NCBI RefSeq assembly: GCF_000210295.1
Contig: NC_026742.1
Coordinates: 1-64,000 of the forward strand
Direction: 5' to 3'
DNA from: Trypanosoma brucei gambiense DAL972
Taxonomy: Eukaryota > Euglenozoa > Kinetoplastea > Trypanosomatida > Trypanosomatidae
Length of the DNA stretch: 64,000 nucleotides
In this document: in pieces, positions 29,833-39,965 of the stretch
Layout: the number at the start of each line of letters is the position of its first letter
Numbering within the stretch: position 1 is the first letter of the stretch
Made by a program: the position numbers and the translations under genes
Notes under the pieces: generated by a model
The model's input: the letters and a program-made list of their open reading frames with translations, nothing else
What the model was told of the DNA's origin: nothing
Databases searched by the model: none

Positions 29833-32205
29833 CTACGAAGAAGGGGTTGTAGAATCCGCTGCAACATCACCACTGAGTGTTGACCGAGGGCGTGTGAGAT
29901 GTTGCCACACCCACCTTACAGGTTTGAATTCCCGCTCAATTACTAATATCCACTGCCAAATAACAAAAGCAAACACGGGATACATGGGCCACAGTAACTT
30001 TGCCTCAGCAGTGTAGATGGCCTCCATGCCTTCACCAATAATGTAGCTAACAAACTTACCGAGTTGAACGAGCCCAGCGATGCAGGCCACAGATAAAGCA
30101 TCTGCCGCACACCACGACGCGGTAACAGAACAATTCGGGTAAGTAATGGCAAACAGAAATGGAGCCAACACCGTAGTAAGAAAACAAACTGTCAAGATGG
30201 TAAACGACCCGGATGTGAGTTCAAACATTGCCATGTCACGAGAGTCAGGTTGCACCACCGAGGCCAAGCCACCCACGTTGTATCGCAAACAAGGTATAAA
30301 CCACATAAGCAACACACACACAGCAGTGGCAGCGCCATTTAACCCACGTAATACAAATCGCATCAAGTCACACTTTTTACCCTTTGATGAATTCGTATCA
30401 AGTTCATCATCTCTCTCTGCTTCAACCACATCATTCTCACTGTGTGATGGTTCCGACGGACTGCACTTCTGATCCAGTCGTACGGAAGTATTACGACGCC
30501 ATAGGTATAAAGCATAGTTTCCGACGAAAATTGTGAGAATTGTAGCGAAGAGGAAACAGTAGAATCCAGGTCGAATGTGCACCTCCGCTATCCCCGATAA
30601 CTCCAAGCCCCCGACCATCACAACCATCGCAAACGTATCAATGAAAGAAAACTTGCCTGTACAGTCAAGTAACCTCACGAATGCATGTTGAGGTTTTCGA
30701 AAACCAAGAGTGCATACAAGGATGCATAACAGCTTCACATATGGATAAACTCCGCTAAAAAAGAAAACAATAACTGCAAAAACTACAGAACCTGAATATA
30801 TTAATATGTGCGTAGTTTCCATCAAAGAAAATTGCATGATGCTTATTTCACCTCCCACCACAACTGCGGCAGCTGTCGTGCTGTTGGACCACACAAGTAA
30901 GAATGTAGCACTTAGAGTAAGCAACAACAACAGACCATCCTCAGTAAGTGCTCGGCATTGCGAAATCGGTGAACCATCAGTCAGTGTTGCGGGATCCTTT
31001 CGATGTCGGTAGATGCTCCAGCAAATACCCAACGCGAATGCAACAACCGACATACAAAGTGCGGTAAGCCAAAGCGATAGGGGAGGTACATCACGTACTT
31101 CAGCAGCATGAAGCAAGGGAAGGGGTCGTCGCTCCTCCCCAGCAGTACAGTTCGATGCAAGCACAGAGTTAATAAGGCTCCCCACATGTGGAAGCAACAG
31201 ATCTTCCATGTTGTTGCCAACCACCTTGTTTATATCACCAAGACCGACCGTTCTCAAATTCTGCAACAACACAGCATCGGAACACGGTATGGTACAATTT
31301 AGTTTCGCTTCATCACTGCAGCGAACATCCGTCACCACAACATCCATAGACATGGTAAAACTACTCGGAATGTCAACTACTGCATTAGTGACATTCACGG
31401 CAGGAATCATTTGACTAATATTGGCCACAAGACCATCCAGTGAAAGAGCTTTTAGTGCGTCTTCCACAGAAGCCAGTAAAGAGGATATCGCAGGAGATAA
31501 GGCACCATCCCCATACAGAGTCATGTTCACACCGTTCGGCAACGTGAAGTTCGTGCGAGTAGCAGTGTCTTCGTGCATTTTCGCACCGAGACGAACACCA
31601 AAAACAACAGGAATATTGTTTACAACATTCGTCACACTCCTGAAAAATGGAGTAGTGTTCAAGACAACAGCGCCATCAACAGGGGGAGGAGCTGGTTTCT
31701 CCGGCTTCACTTCACTTCTCACAAATTTATTCCCCAGTAACGGAAGCTGCCCATCGCACACTATCGTTTCGGATTTTTCTTCAATAAGTTTTTTCATCAC
31801 TGGCTTCATCACTTCCAGTAACAAAACCTTAGGAACCATATTAATGTCATTCACCTTCACATTAAGGCTGCAGCGGTCCACAATGAAGTTTGTAGTAAAA
31901 CAAAGGTCGTCTAACTCCCTTCCGACGGTTATTTCGCTGGGGTGCACAGCCAAGTCAACAGTAATATTGGTTGAAGCAGCCCCCAATTGAATGCCGGCCG
32001 AACACACAACATTGGAAGGTTGGTCTATTTTCACAGAAAGTTGCGAAGAGTTGAGTGTACCACTACCTTCGCCGATGCTGACGCGTGAACATGAGGCGTT
32101 ATCCAACTTCACCGTCAAGAAGGATGTCGAAAGACCAGGAAATTCGAGACCCGTCAATAATACCGAGCTCCACCACACGGCAAACAACGGACATGCAGCT
32201 GACAT
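29833..32205 (-). CDS. Ectodomain / PqiA-like polytopic membrane protein, copy 1
   Basis: 790 aa from the ATG at 32205, matching the start of copy 2. A signal-peptide-like N-terminus leads to an ectodomain of about 350 residues with many NxS/T sites and paired cysteines. Its repeating short strands (for example LSVKIDQPS, ITVDLAVH, LNVKVNDINMVP) suggest a TULIP/BPI-like lipid-binding fold. After a first span at about 375-397 come about eight more hydrophobic segments. Two stretches match the bacterial PqiA pattern: VYPYVKLL with GKFSFIDTFAMVVMVGGL (about 484-530), and SWCAADALSVACIAGLVQL (about 696-714). Bacterial PqiA works with MCE proteins in lipid movement between membranes. A lipid-handling role at a surface or organelle membrane is inference; the TULIP call is less sure than the PqiA call. 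The C-terminus (STTPSS) differs from copy 2. Confidence 0.85.
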   Translation of the reverse strand: MSAACPLFAVWWSSVLLTGLEFPGLSTSFLTVKLDNASCSRVSIGEGSGTLNSSQLSVKIDQPSNVVCSAGIQLGAASTNITVDLAVHPSEITVGRELDDLCFTTNFIVDRCSLNVKVNDINMVPKVLLLEVMKPVMKKLIEEKSETIVCDGQLPLLGNKFVRSEVKPEKPAPPPVDGAVVLNTTPFFRSVTNVVNNIPVVFGVRLGAKMHEDTATRTNFTLPNGVNMTLYGDGALSPAISSLLASVEDALKALSLDGLVANISQMIPAVNVTNAVVDIPSSFTMSMDVVVTDVRCSDEAKLNCTIPCSDAVLLQNLRTVGLGDINKVVGNNMEDLLLPHVGSLINSVLASNCTAGEERRPLPLLHAAEVRDVPPLSLWLTALCMSVVAFALGICWSIYRHRKDPATLTDGSPISQCRALTEDGLLLLLTLSATFLLVWSNSTTAAAVVVGGEISIMQFSLMETTHILIYSGSVVFAVIVFFFSGVYPYVKLLCILVCTLGFRKPQHAFVRLLDCTGKFSFIDTFAMVVMVGGLELSGIAEVHIRPGFYCFLFATILTIFVGNYALYLWRRNTSVRLDQKCSPSEPSHSENDVVEAERDDELDTNSSKGKKCDLMRFVLRGLNGAATAVCVLLMWFIPCLRYNVGGLASVVQPDSRDMAMFELTSGSFTILTVCFLTTVLAPFLFAITYPNCSVTASWCAADALSVACIAGLVQLGKFVSYIIGEGMEAIYTAEAKLLWPMYPVFAFVIWQWILVIEREFKPVRWVWQHLTRPRSTLSGDVAADSTTPSS

Positions 32206-32658
32206 TATTGGACAGGGGGTAATCGAGTCAATCCCTTTCCGTGTGTTTACGGACACAGCACAGCCAGATCAAGTGTCTGAATGGCTCTTAACCGAGTGAC
32301 CACACTACTCTCCCTTCGGTTTAAGTGTTCTTCTATAAACGCACAGTTACCTACAGTTACCTAGAGCTCCACTGTAAAACTATTGAACAAAACAAGAAAA
32401 TTGGACAACGCCACACATAAGTGAAGAGAGGTAGGAACCATATAATACAGAAACATCAGAAAGACATTTGAACAGGCATAGGGAATGGGGATATGAAGAA
32501 TACACATATGAACAAAGTTACAAAGGTATTCAGGCACTTAATTCGGTACGATAAGGGAACAAAAGGGTTATTCAATCCTCTGTGCAAGACAGCACCTATT
32601 CGTTACACCTATTACACACTGCACACCGGAGCTTTATAGATTACTGCAATTATTCAGT
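32206..32658. other. Intergenic region within the duplication
   Basis: Nearly identical to 39514-39965. No gene is seen. It carries the 3' flank of the basic-protein gene and the 5' signals of the membrane-protein gene. Confidence 0.5.
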
Positions 32659-33129
32659 TCAAAGTCTACCTGCACGCTTTGCTCTCGTAGAATCACTTCC
32701 CTTAGTTGCCCTCTTCGCTTTGCTACGTTCATGGCGGGCACGTAACTCAGCGCGCCCAATCGGGTTCTTACGCAACACGTTAAGGGCGATATCACGCACC
32801 TCAGGGGCCACCTTCCCAACAACAGGCACCGCCCGACTGCGCTGCGCATATCTCACAGCCGCCTTCGTATCACCCTCTTTTCTCTTTTTGTGCCGCAAAA
32901 GCAATATGCGTTTTGACACATCGTCTTCCAATACAACAGATGAGGGTGCGACCATTCCTTCAGCAGCCTCCACGGCTACAGCGCTGGCGTGCTCTTCTCC
33001 TTCGCGTACGAGACGAGCAAGACGCCATCCCTCTTCTATAGACACAACCCGACCAGCAGGCAGTTTTAATCGTGGTTGCAGTACCGTCTGCCGAAGCATC
33101 TGCTTACCTACAATATCACGCAGTGCCAT
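32659..33129 (-). CDS. Small basic protein, copy 1 (156 aa, unknown)
   Basis: Starts at the ATG at 33129; the frame is open further up, but without ATG. The product is strongly basic, especially the C-terminal third (RARHERSKAKRATKG, TRAKRAGRL), with a central KILLLRHKKRKEG-like stretch and a few acidic residues in the middle. Size and charge suggest an RNA- or ribosome-associated protein, but no domain is recognised. Copy 2 at 39966-40436 encodes an identical protein as far as I can read. It lies between the membrane-protein and kinase genes in both copies. Confidence 0.75.
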   Translation of the reverse strand: MALRDIVGKQMLRQTVLQPRLKLPAGRVVSIEEGWRLARLVREGEEHASAVAVEAAEGMVAPSSVVLEDDVSKRILLLRHKKRKEGDTKAAVRYAQRSRAVPVVGKVAPEVRDIALNVLRKNPIGRAELRARHERSKAKRATKGSDSTRAKRAGRL

Positions 33130-33600
33130 GTGAATCACACGGTAAACCTTTCTCGTCAGGACAACAGGAAAAAGGGTATGTAACAATAGGTAAAATTTTA
33201 GAGTACTCGCATGCTAAGAGAGTAATACAGAAACATAGTAGGGGAAGTTGACACTTTCATTTATTCAAAACAATGAGGTTGTACCTCGCAAGAATAGGGG
33301 AAATGTCAAGGAAAGTAACCAAACACAAGTCAAAAAACAAAAGACGAATCTTCCTCCTCCACCCAGCAGACGGGAGAGGTCTGGGGTATCAACGAGGGGA
33401 AACAAAAGGAATAAAAGCAATGTCAGTGGACAAATTAAGAGAACGAAGCACAATATAAAATAAAATGGAATAGAATGGAATGGATCGATAACCCAATGAA
33501 AGCACTGCAAACATCCATAGATAACTGTAGGTAGGAAAAAGAAAGGTAACGAGATGTTTGCTCACCGCTGTAGTCGGTAGTACACATTAAGTAGGCATGA
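33130..33600. other. Intergenic region within the duplication
   Basis: Nearly identical to 40437-40907. Plus-strand frames here are basic, short and without family resemblance, and are treated as chance. It contains the 3' flank of the kinase gene. Confidence 0.5.
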
Positions 33601-34998
33601 TCACTTGACAATCTTCTGCGATACCCACGAAACAACCTGCTCCACATCAACATGAGGTTTTAGCCACAGTAATACTTTGAATAGACCGTTCTCAAGCAAC
33701 TCTTTATCATGCCTCCGCTTGGCAATAAGAACATGCACAAGCAAAAGGGTTTCGAGATCTCCATCAAGCAACTGCCGTAGTTTCGCAACCCATGCTTTGT
33801 CTCCCACACCCTTTTCTGCTACCTGAAGCAATTGCTCCAGCAAATTGGAACCCAGTTTCTCACTGTCAACTGATGCTGCAGCAACCCTTGGTGTAGCTGG
33901 TGTGGCACGTAAAGATTGCCTGCACTTTGGAGAGACATTATGTTTAGGTGAGCCGCTGTCAGGGCGAGGTTGGGGTCGACGTACAGGTGTGACAGGCGAA
34001 ATCCGGCGTATTGGAGACTCCATAATCGCACGCAGTGGAGAAACCTTAGGGGCTTCGCGACACACAGGTATGCCTTTCTCCCGCACGTATGACGTCAGAC
34101 GTGATGCGAATCCCACGAGCAAATCATACGCAGTAGGCCGGCCCCTCTCGTTCTTGCAAAGGCATGCCTCCACAGCGCGTACGAGACACGTTTCGTATCG
34201 CCCTCGCGCTATCTGCCTAAGACAAGGCATAGGGTCCATGTTCAGGATAGCATGGAAAGACTGTTGCTCCGTGTAGTGCTTCTTCCAGAAAGCACGTTGC
34301 CGTGTTAGGAGCTCAAAAAAAGTTGCACCAGCGGAAAATATGTCCGTCTTGCTGCTGTATGCCTCCCCGGCAACAATCTCTGGTGAGCAGTAACAGGGAG
34401 TTCCAACACGCGTCTGTGCAAGTTCCGTCGTCTGCTGCAGCGGACGTGCAAGCCCATAGTCCCCGACAAGGGCCTTCGACACCGACCCCTCCTTGTTGTC
34501 ATTACGAACAAGAAGCAGATTGGCAGGTTTGATGTCGCGGTGAATTATGTGCTGCGCGTGACTGTGGTTCAGTGCTGAGAGTATCTGCAACATTATCATC
34601 ATAGCGAGTTCGTTAGGGACAAACTCCTCACGAAGGGAGTACTCACGAATAAGCCCGTGTAGGTCACCACCATCACAATGTGTCATTGCCAAGCAAACAC
34701 TCCCACAGTGTTCCCCCACACCGCTTTCCACCCAAGCACCTACGTACCGCACAATGAAGGGATGATTCAGCGACCGAATTGCATCAATTTCTTTCAATAT
34801 CATCGCTGCACCGTCAGCTGGAAGTATACCACGTCGCATCACCTTCACAACGAAGCGCTGCGGATATTGAAATGCACTTGCTGTACCAGTTGTACATACA
34901 GGCCTCGCAAGAAAGACGCTTCCGTTTGCACCAGATCCGAGCAGTTCAGCGAGTACAACCTCCCGTCCCAATAAGCACCGTTCGCACACGCCATCCAT
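33601..34998 (-). CDS. Serine/threonine protein kinase, NEK-like, copy 1
   Basis: 465 aa from the ATG at 34998; the frame extends upstream only to a GTG, and a TAG splice acceptor near 35047-35049 supports the ATG. The kinase domain spans about residues 10-285: glycine loop LLGSGANGSVFLA, catalytic lysine FVVKVM, catalytic loop HRDIKPANLLL, magnesium loop GDYGLA (Phe of DFG replaced by Tyr), activation segment GTPCYCSPEIV, and the Asp of DIFSAGATFFELL. All catalytic residues are present, so it should be active. The C-terminal ~180 residues are Ser/Pro-rich with repeated SP sites (SPIRRISPVTPVRRP), followed by a helical end. Overall pattern is closest to the NEK group, which is large in trypanosomes. 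Copy 2 differs by Trp to Ser near the C-terminus. Confidence 0.92.
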   Translation of the reverse strand: MDGVCERCLLGREVVLAELLGSGANGSVFLARPVCTTGTASAFQYPQRFVVKVMRRGILPADGAAMILKEIDAIRSLNHPFIVRYVGAWVESGVGEHCGSVCLAMTHCDGGDLHGLIREYSLREEFVPNELAMMIMLQILSALNHSHAQHIIHRDIKPANLLLVRNDNKEGSVSKALVGDYGLARPLQQTTELAQTRVGTPCYCSPEIVAGEAYSSKTDIFSAGATFFELLTRQRAFWKKHYTEQQSFHAILNMDPMPCLRQIARGRYETCLVRAVEACLCKNERGRPTAYDLLVGFASRLTSYVREKGIPVCREAPKVSPLRAIMESPIRRISPVTPVRRPQPRPDSGSPKHNVSPKCRQSLRATPATPRVAAASVDSEKLGSNLLEQLLQVAEKGVGDKAWVAKLRQLLDGDLETLLLVHVLIAKRRHDKELLENGLFKVLLWLKPHVDVEQVVSWVSQKIVK

Positions 34999-35618
34999 CG
35001 CTATAGACACGACGAAACTAAGAAGCTGCGTTACCGGCTGCACACGCTACAGATACAAATACACATACACACGCACACGCACAAGTGCATACGGAAAATA
35101 ACAGAGACGAAAAGAAGAAGTTGCACAGTAGGTAATAGCACGCTTTAGCACGTGTTTAAATGCTTAGAGGATAACCGCAAAGAGAGAAAATGCATATGGA
35201 CAAGTGACCAGAAACGCAAAGTCATTGTAATAGCCAAACTCCACAGTGTCACACTAAATTTCCTATAAATTCTTCATAATCCAGCACTCCACAGTCAACG
35301 TGTGTATCGGTCACAAACTCACAGCTGAGGGTTGCAAGAGTGGTTGGTTAAATCCACCAAAAATATGTGAAGGGCCATGAATTTTTTTTTCCAGGAAATG
35401 AAACATGAGTCGGGAATAGGAGTGTTTGTTTGTTTTCAGGAGGCGAGAAGAAATGGAACTGACGTTACGAAATACTACACACTCTTCCTTCGTTTATCAG
35501 CTAGTGAGATAAAACGTGCTCGATATATCGTATCAGAAACGAAATTCACTTCATGCACTAAAACAATGTTTTGGAAAAATGCTTCACTTTCACTAACGCG
35601 TAACGGTAGTTTTCATTC
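34999..35618. other. Intergenic region, right edge of copy 1
   Basis: It contains the kinase 5' signals (coding-strand pyrimidine tract at about 35103-35119) and, at 35368, the end of similarity to copy 2. The remainder is unique and forms the 3' flank of the next gene. Confidence 0.5.
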
Positions 35619-36161
35619 CTAAAGCGGAGAATATGCTGCGGTTCGTGCACCTTTTCGTCTATGTTCTCTGCCACAATTCGTTATGCCCAAATCACATGTG
35701 ACCAACAGCGAGCGGGAAAAGCAATAAACGAGTTCCGCACGACTCCTTTCCTGTTCCCCGTAGATTTTTTCTCGAATTAATTCCTCCCGGAGTATCAACT
35801 CTTCACCATCTCGAAATGATGTGAAAACCGCAATTCTGGTAATAAACCTACGGTTCTCTTCCTGAAGCTCTTCGAGTCGCTCACCTTCCTGACGCCTCCG
35901 CTGCTCACTGCAATGAAGCTTTTCCTCAAGCTCAATAACTTGATTCAGAAGAAAGTTATTTTGTTCCAGAAGGATGGCAGCGGCATTTATAGATATCGCG
36001 GTAGAATGACTACAACTGAGCCCAATCGGCGTGCGGTAAGAGCTGCTTGTTTTTGTCCCCAGTCGCTTCTTTAGTTTCCCGATACGTAATTCCTCTTCAA
36101 TAGGAATACTATTGAGCCGCCTCTTTTTTTCTTCTAGCCACAACTGTACAGATGGCTTCAT
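35619..36161 (-). CDS. Short coiled-coil protein, single copy between the duplicates
   Basis: 180 aa from the ATG at 36161; the frame upstream reaches only a TTG. The N-terminus is charged (MKPSVQLWLEEKKRRLNSIP), and a coiled coil covers about residues 68-145 (LLNQVIELEEKLHCSEQRR; ERLEELQEENRRF). The C-terminal part has a few cysteines and a basic end. Family not recognised. It lies in the only unique segment (35369-36320) between the two copies of the duplication, so it either separated the copies from the start or lost its own duplicate. Confidence 0.72.
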   Translation of the reverse strand: MKPSVQLWLEEKKRRLNSIPIEEELRIGKLKKRLGTKTSSSYRTPIGLSCSHSTAISINAAAILLEQNNFLLNQVIELEEKLHCSEQRRRQEGERLEELQEENRRFITRIAVFTSFRDGEELILREELIREKIYGEQERSRAELVYCFSRSLLVTCDLGITNCGREHRRKGARTAAYSPL

Positions 36162-37059
36162 AATGAAATGAATAGGCAACTACGAAGAAGAAAATAGATA
36201 GGAACTAATGGAAAATAATAATAATGTATATATAGCACATTACAAAAGGAGAATTAAAAATATATGCATAAATATTGACTACAAATCGAAAACCCAACCA
36301 AATAATAATAAAAATAATAACAGTAGTAATAATTATTATTATTATGGTTACGTCGCGCATTTTATATACTAGCACAAACAATTACGGTATCTCGTGCATG
36401 AGTAGGTAGAAACTTTATGAGAGCGATGGGGAACTAATGCAATTCGTAGCGGATGTTAAGGCAAATACCGCAGAAATCAGCAATCTCAGCCATGCCATCA
36501 TATTTCCCGCTGCGCAACAGTCGAAATGAGAGAAGATAAGCATATAATGATTGTATGATATCATATGAAACACAATGAGAAACACACAGGATAACACACT
36601 ACACAACTGCAATCACATACACACACATATATATATCATTTCCTTATGCAAAACATAAAATATCATGCACTAAACGAACATAGCATATAAATTGTACCTA
36701 TATTAGACTAATAGGAGGTATGCAACGTCAGAAACCCACTGCAAGCGCACAACTATACATAAGTGGTGCCAAAGATGGCAAACATGAAAAGAGAAGAAAT
36801 GTGTGAGGAAGAAGGATATCAAGTTAGTGGACAATATCAAAGGTAAACACAGCACAAAGTAGCCATACCCACAACAACCACAACACAAGATTGAATTACA
36901 AAAACAAAAGCATAAAATTTTAGCCACAGGGTGCGCGGCGGTAATAATCATTTGAGGTTTAGGTTGAAACTTGCCCAACCACTTACCCCACAGATACCAG
37001 TTGTACATGTATGTTACATTCCCCGTCCCCGAAACTAAAGCGCGCAACGAAGAAAGACA
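36162..37059. other. Intergenic region, left edge of copy 2
   Basis: The repeat begins at about 36321 in a run of AAT/TTA triplets. From 36966 to 37157 the sequence has no match in copy 1; this covers the 3' end of the second membrane-protein gene and its 3' flank. Confidence 0.5.
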
Positions 37060-39513
37060 TCACGCCTTTACAGAACCATGAAAGAATTGGGTCGAAAAAA
37101 GAGCAAAAAAGAAACCAAAAAGGCGATTATGCCGCTTATCTTCACCAATAGGTTCTCTAGAATCCGCTGCAACATCACTACTGAGTGTTGACCGAGGGCG
37201 TGTGAGATGTTGCCACATCCACCTTACAGGTTTGAATTCCCGCTCAATTACTAATATCCACTGCCAAATAACAAAAGCAAACACGGGATACATGGGCCAC
37301 AGTAACTTTGCCTCAGCAGTGTAGATGGCCTCCATGCCTTCACCAATAATGTAGCTAACAAACTTACCGAGTTGAACGAGCCCAGCGATGCAGGCCACAG
37401 ATAAAGCATCTGCCGCACACCACGACGCGGTAACAGAACAATTCGGGTAAGTAATGGCAAACAGAAATGGAGCCAACACCGTAGTAAGAAAACAAACTGT
37501 CAAGATGGTAAACGACCCGGATGTGAGTTCAAACATTGCCATGTCACGAGAGTCAGGTTGCACCACCGAGGCCAAGCCACCCACGTTGTATCGCAAACAA
37601 GGTATAAACCACATAAGCAACACACACACAGCAGTGGCAGCGCCATTTAGCCCACGTAATACAAATCGCATCAAGTCACACTTTTTACCCTTTGATGAAT
37701 TCGTATCAAGTTCATCATCTCTTTCTGCTTCAACCACATCATTCTCACTGTGTGATGGTTCCGACGGACTGCACTTCTGATCCAGTCGTACGGAAGTATT
37801 ACGACGCCATAGGTATAAAGCATAGTTTCCGACGAAAATTGTGAGAATTGTAGCGAAGAGGAAACAGTAGAATCCAGGTCGAATGTGCACCTCCGCTATC
37901 CCCGATAACTCCAAGCCCCCGACCATCACAACCATCGCAAACGTATCAATGAAAGAAAACTTGCCTGTACAGTCAAGTAACCTCACGAATGCATGTTGAG
38001 GTTTTCGAAAACCAAGAGTGCATACAAGGATGCATAACAGCTTCACATATGGATAAACTCCGCTAAAAAAGAAAAAACCGATGGCTAGACCAACATGTCC
38101 AGCTTTGAAAATTTTGCTGGTGATTTCCATCAAAGAGAGTTGCAACATATTAAATTCACCTCCCACCACAACTGCGACAGCTGTCGTGCTGTTGGACCAC
38201 ACAAGTAAGAATGTAGCACTTAGAGTAAGCAACAACAACAGACCATCCTCAGTAAGTGCTCGGCATTGCGAAATCGGTGAACCATCAGTCAGTGTTGCGG
38301 GATCCTTTCGATGTCGGTAGATGCTCCAGCAAATACCCAACGCGAATGCAACAACCGACATACAAAGTGCGGTAAGCCAAAGCGATAGGGGAGGTACATC
38401 ACGTACTTCAGCAGCATGAAGCAAGGGAAGGGGTCGTCGCTCCTCCCCAGCAGTACAGTTCGATGCAAGCACAGAGTTAATAAGGTTCTCCACATGTGGA
38501 AGCAACAGATCTTCCATATTGTTGCCAACCACCTTGTTTATATCACCAAGACCGACCGTTCTCAAATTCTGCAACAACACAGCATCGGAACACGGTATGG
38601 TACAATTTAGTTTCGCTTCATCACTGCAGCGAACATCCGTCACCACAACATCCATAGACATGGTAAAACTACTCGGAATGTCAACTACTGCATTAGTGAC
38701 ATTCACGGCAGGAATCATTTGACTAATATTGGCCACAAGACCATCCAGTGAAAGAGCTTTTAGTGCGTCTTCCACAGAAGCCAGTAAAGAGGATATCGCA
38801 GGAGATAAGGCACCATCCTCATACAGAGTCATGTTCACACCGTTCGGCAACGTGAAGTTCGTACGAGTAGCAGTGTCTTCGTGCATTTTCGCACCGAGAC
38901 GAACACCAAAAACAACAGGAATATTGTTTACAACATTCGTCACACCCCGGAAAACTGGAGTAGTGTTCAAGACAACAGCGCCATCAACAGGGGGAGGAGC
39001 TGGTTTCTCCGGCTTCACTTCACTTATCACAAATTTATTCCCCAGTAACGGAAGGTGCGCATTGCATAATAGTGTTTCGGATTTTTCTTCAATTATGTAC
39101 TGCGCAATAGGTTTGAACATCTCAAAAAGTTCAAATTTAGGAACCATATTAATGTCATTCACCTTCACATTAAGGCTGCAGCGGTCCACAATGAAGTTTG
39201 TAGTAAAACAAAGGTCGTCTAACTCCCTTCCGACGGTGATCTCGTTGAGGTGCACAGCCAAGTCAACAGTAATATTGGTTGAAGCAGCCCCCAATTGAAT
39301 GCCGGCCGAACACACAACATTGGAAGGTTGGTCTATTTTCACAGAAAGTTGCGAAGAGTTGAGTGTACCACTACCTTCGCCGATGCTGACGCGTGAACAT
39401 GAGGCGTTATCCAACTTCACCGTCAAGAAGGATGTCGAAAGACCGGGAAATTCGAGACCCGTCAATAATACCGAGCTCCACCACACGGCAAACAACGGAC
39501 ATGCAGCTGACAT
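37060..39513 (-). CDS. Ectodomain / PqiA-like polytopic membrane protein, copy 2
   Basis: 817 aa, the same architecture as the copy at 29833-32205: signal peptide, glycosylation-rich ectodomain possibly of TULIP type, then about nine hydrophobic segments with two PqiA-like repeats. Three stretches separate the copies. Residues about 127-153 of the ectodomain read FELFEMFKPIAQYI here and VLLLEVMKPVMKKL in copy 1. Residues about 446-481 (loop and start of a membrane span) read FNMLQLSLMEITSKIFKAGH here and ISIMQFSLMETTHILIYSGS there. The C-terminal tail after residue ~784 is 33 residues of new, basic and Phe-rich sequence. The rest is almost identical. This pattern suggests gene conversion from other family members or selection on those surfaces. 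Confidence 0.85.
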   Translation of the reverse strand: MSAACPLFAVWWSSVLLTGLEFPGLSTSFLTVKLDNASCSRVSIGEGSGTLNSSQLSVKIDQPSNVVCSAGIQLGAASTNITVDLAVHLNEITVGRELDDLCFTTNFIVDRCSLNVKVNDINMVPKFELFEMFKPIAQYIIEEKSETLLCNAHLPLLGNKFVISEVKPEKPAPPPVDGAVVLNTTPVFRGVTNVVNNIPVVFGVRLGAKMHEDTATRTNFTLPNGVNMTLYEDGALSPAISSLLASVEDALKALSLDGLVANISQMIPAVNVTNAVVDIPSSFTMSMDVVVTDVRCSDEAKLNCTIPCSDAVLLQNLRTVGLGDINKVVGNNMEDLLLPHVENLINSVLASNCTAGEERRPLPLLHAAEVRDVPPLSLWLTALCMSVVAFALGICWSIYRHRKDPATLTDGSPISQCRALTEDGLLLLLTLSATFLLVWSNSTTAVAVVVGGEFNMLQLSLMEITSKIFKAGHVGLAIGFFFFSGVYPYVKLLCILVCTLGFRKPQHAFVRLLDCTGKFSFIDTFAMVVMVGGLELSGIAEVHIRPGFYCFLFATILTIFVGNYALYLWRRNTSVRLDQKCSPSEPSHSENDVVEAERDDELDTNSSKGKKCDLMRFVLRGLNGAATAVCVLLMWFIPCLRYNVGGLASVVQPDSRDMAMFELTSGSFTILTVCFLTTVLAPFLFAITYPNCSVTASWCAADALSVACIAGLVQLGKFVSYIIGEGMEAIYTAEAKLLWPMYPVFAFVIWQWILVIEREFKPVRWMWQHLTRPRSTLSSDVAADSREPIGEDKRHNRLFGFFFALFSTQFFHGSVKA

Positions 39514-39965
39514 ATTGGACAGGGGGTAATCGAGTCAATCCCTTTCCGTGTGTTTACGGACACAGCACAGCCAGATCAAGTGTCTGAATGGCTCTTAACC
39601 GAGTGACCACACTACTCTCCCTTCGGTTTAAGTGTTCTTCTATAAACGCACAGTTACCTACAGTTACCTAGAGCTCCACTGTAAAACTATTGAACAAAAC
39701 AAGAAAATTGGACAACGCCACACATAAGTGAAGAGATGTAGGAACCATATAATACGGAAACATCAGAAAGACATTTGAACAGGCATAGGGAATGGGGATA
39801 TGAAGAATACACATATGAACAAAGTTACAAAGGTATTCAGGCACTTAATTCGGTACGATAAGGGAACAAAAGGGTTATTCAATCCTCTGTGCAAGACAGC
39901 ACCTATTCGTTACACCTATTACACACTGCACACCGGTGCTTTATAGATTACTGCAATTATTCAGT
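39514..39965. other. Intergenic region within the duplication
   Basis: Second copy of 32206-32658, nearly identical; no gene. Confidence 0.5.

Larger units (their letters stand above)
29038..35368. repeat. Segmental duplication, copy 1 (~6.3 kb, three genes)
   Basis: Direct repeat of 36321-42676. The offset is about 7283 bp at the left edge and 7307-7308 bp across the genes. It carries the membrane protein, the small basic protein and the kinase. Most of it is nearly identical to copy 2, intergenic DNA included. Exceptions are 29681-29849, about 30765-30860 and about 31640-31830. The right edge is within ttaaatccaccaaaaatatg near 35368. Confidence 0.92.

Noticed and set aside
31421..31990. 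Plus-strand 189-codon frame opposite the membrane protein (also 38729-39298)
   Set aside because: It is antisense to a convincing gene, has Ser/Thr-rich composition from codon complementarity, and both copies arise from the same duplication.
32582..33133. Plus-strand 183-codon frame opposite the small basic protein (also 39889-40440)
   Set aside because: Antisense shadow. The minus-strand frame fits the one-strand gene order and has an ATG and basic domain; the plus frame has no family resemblance, but the choice rests on context.
36703..37047. Minus-strand 114-codon frame, with a related frame at 29418-29702
   Set aside because: It is in the 3' flank of the membrane-protein copies, hydrophobic by composition and broken differently in each copy.
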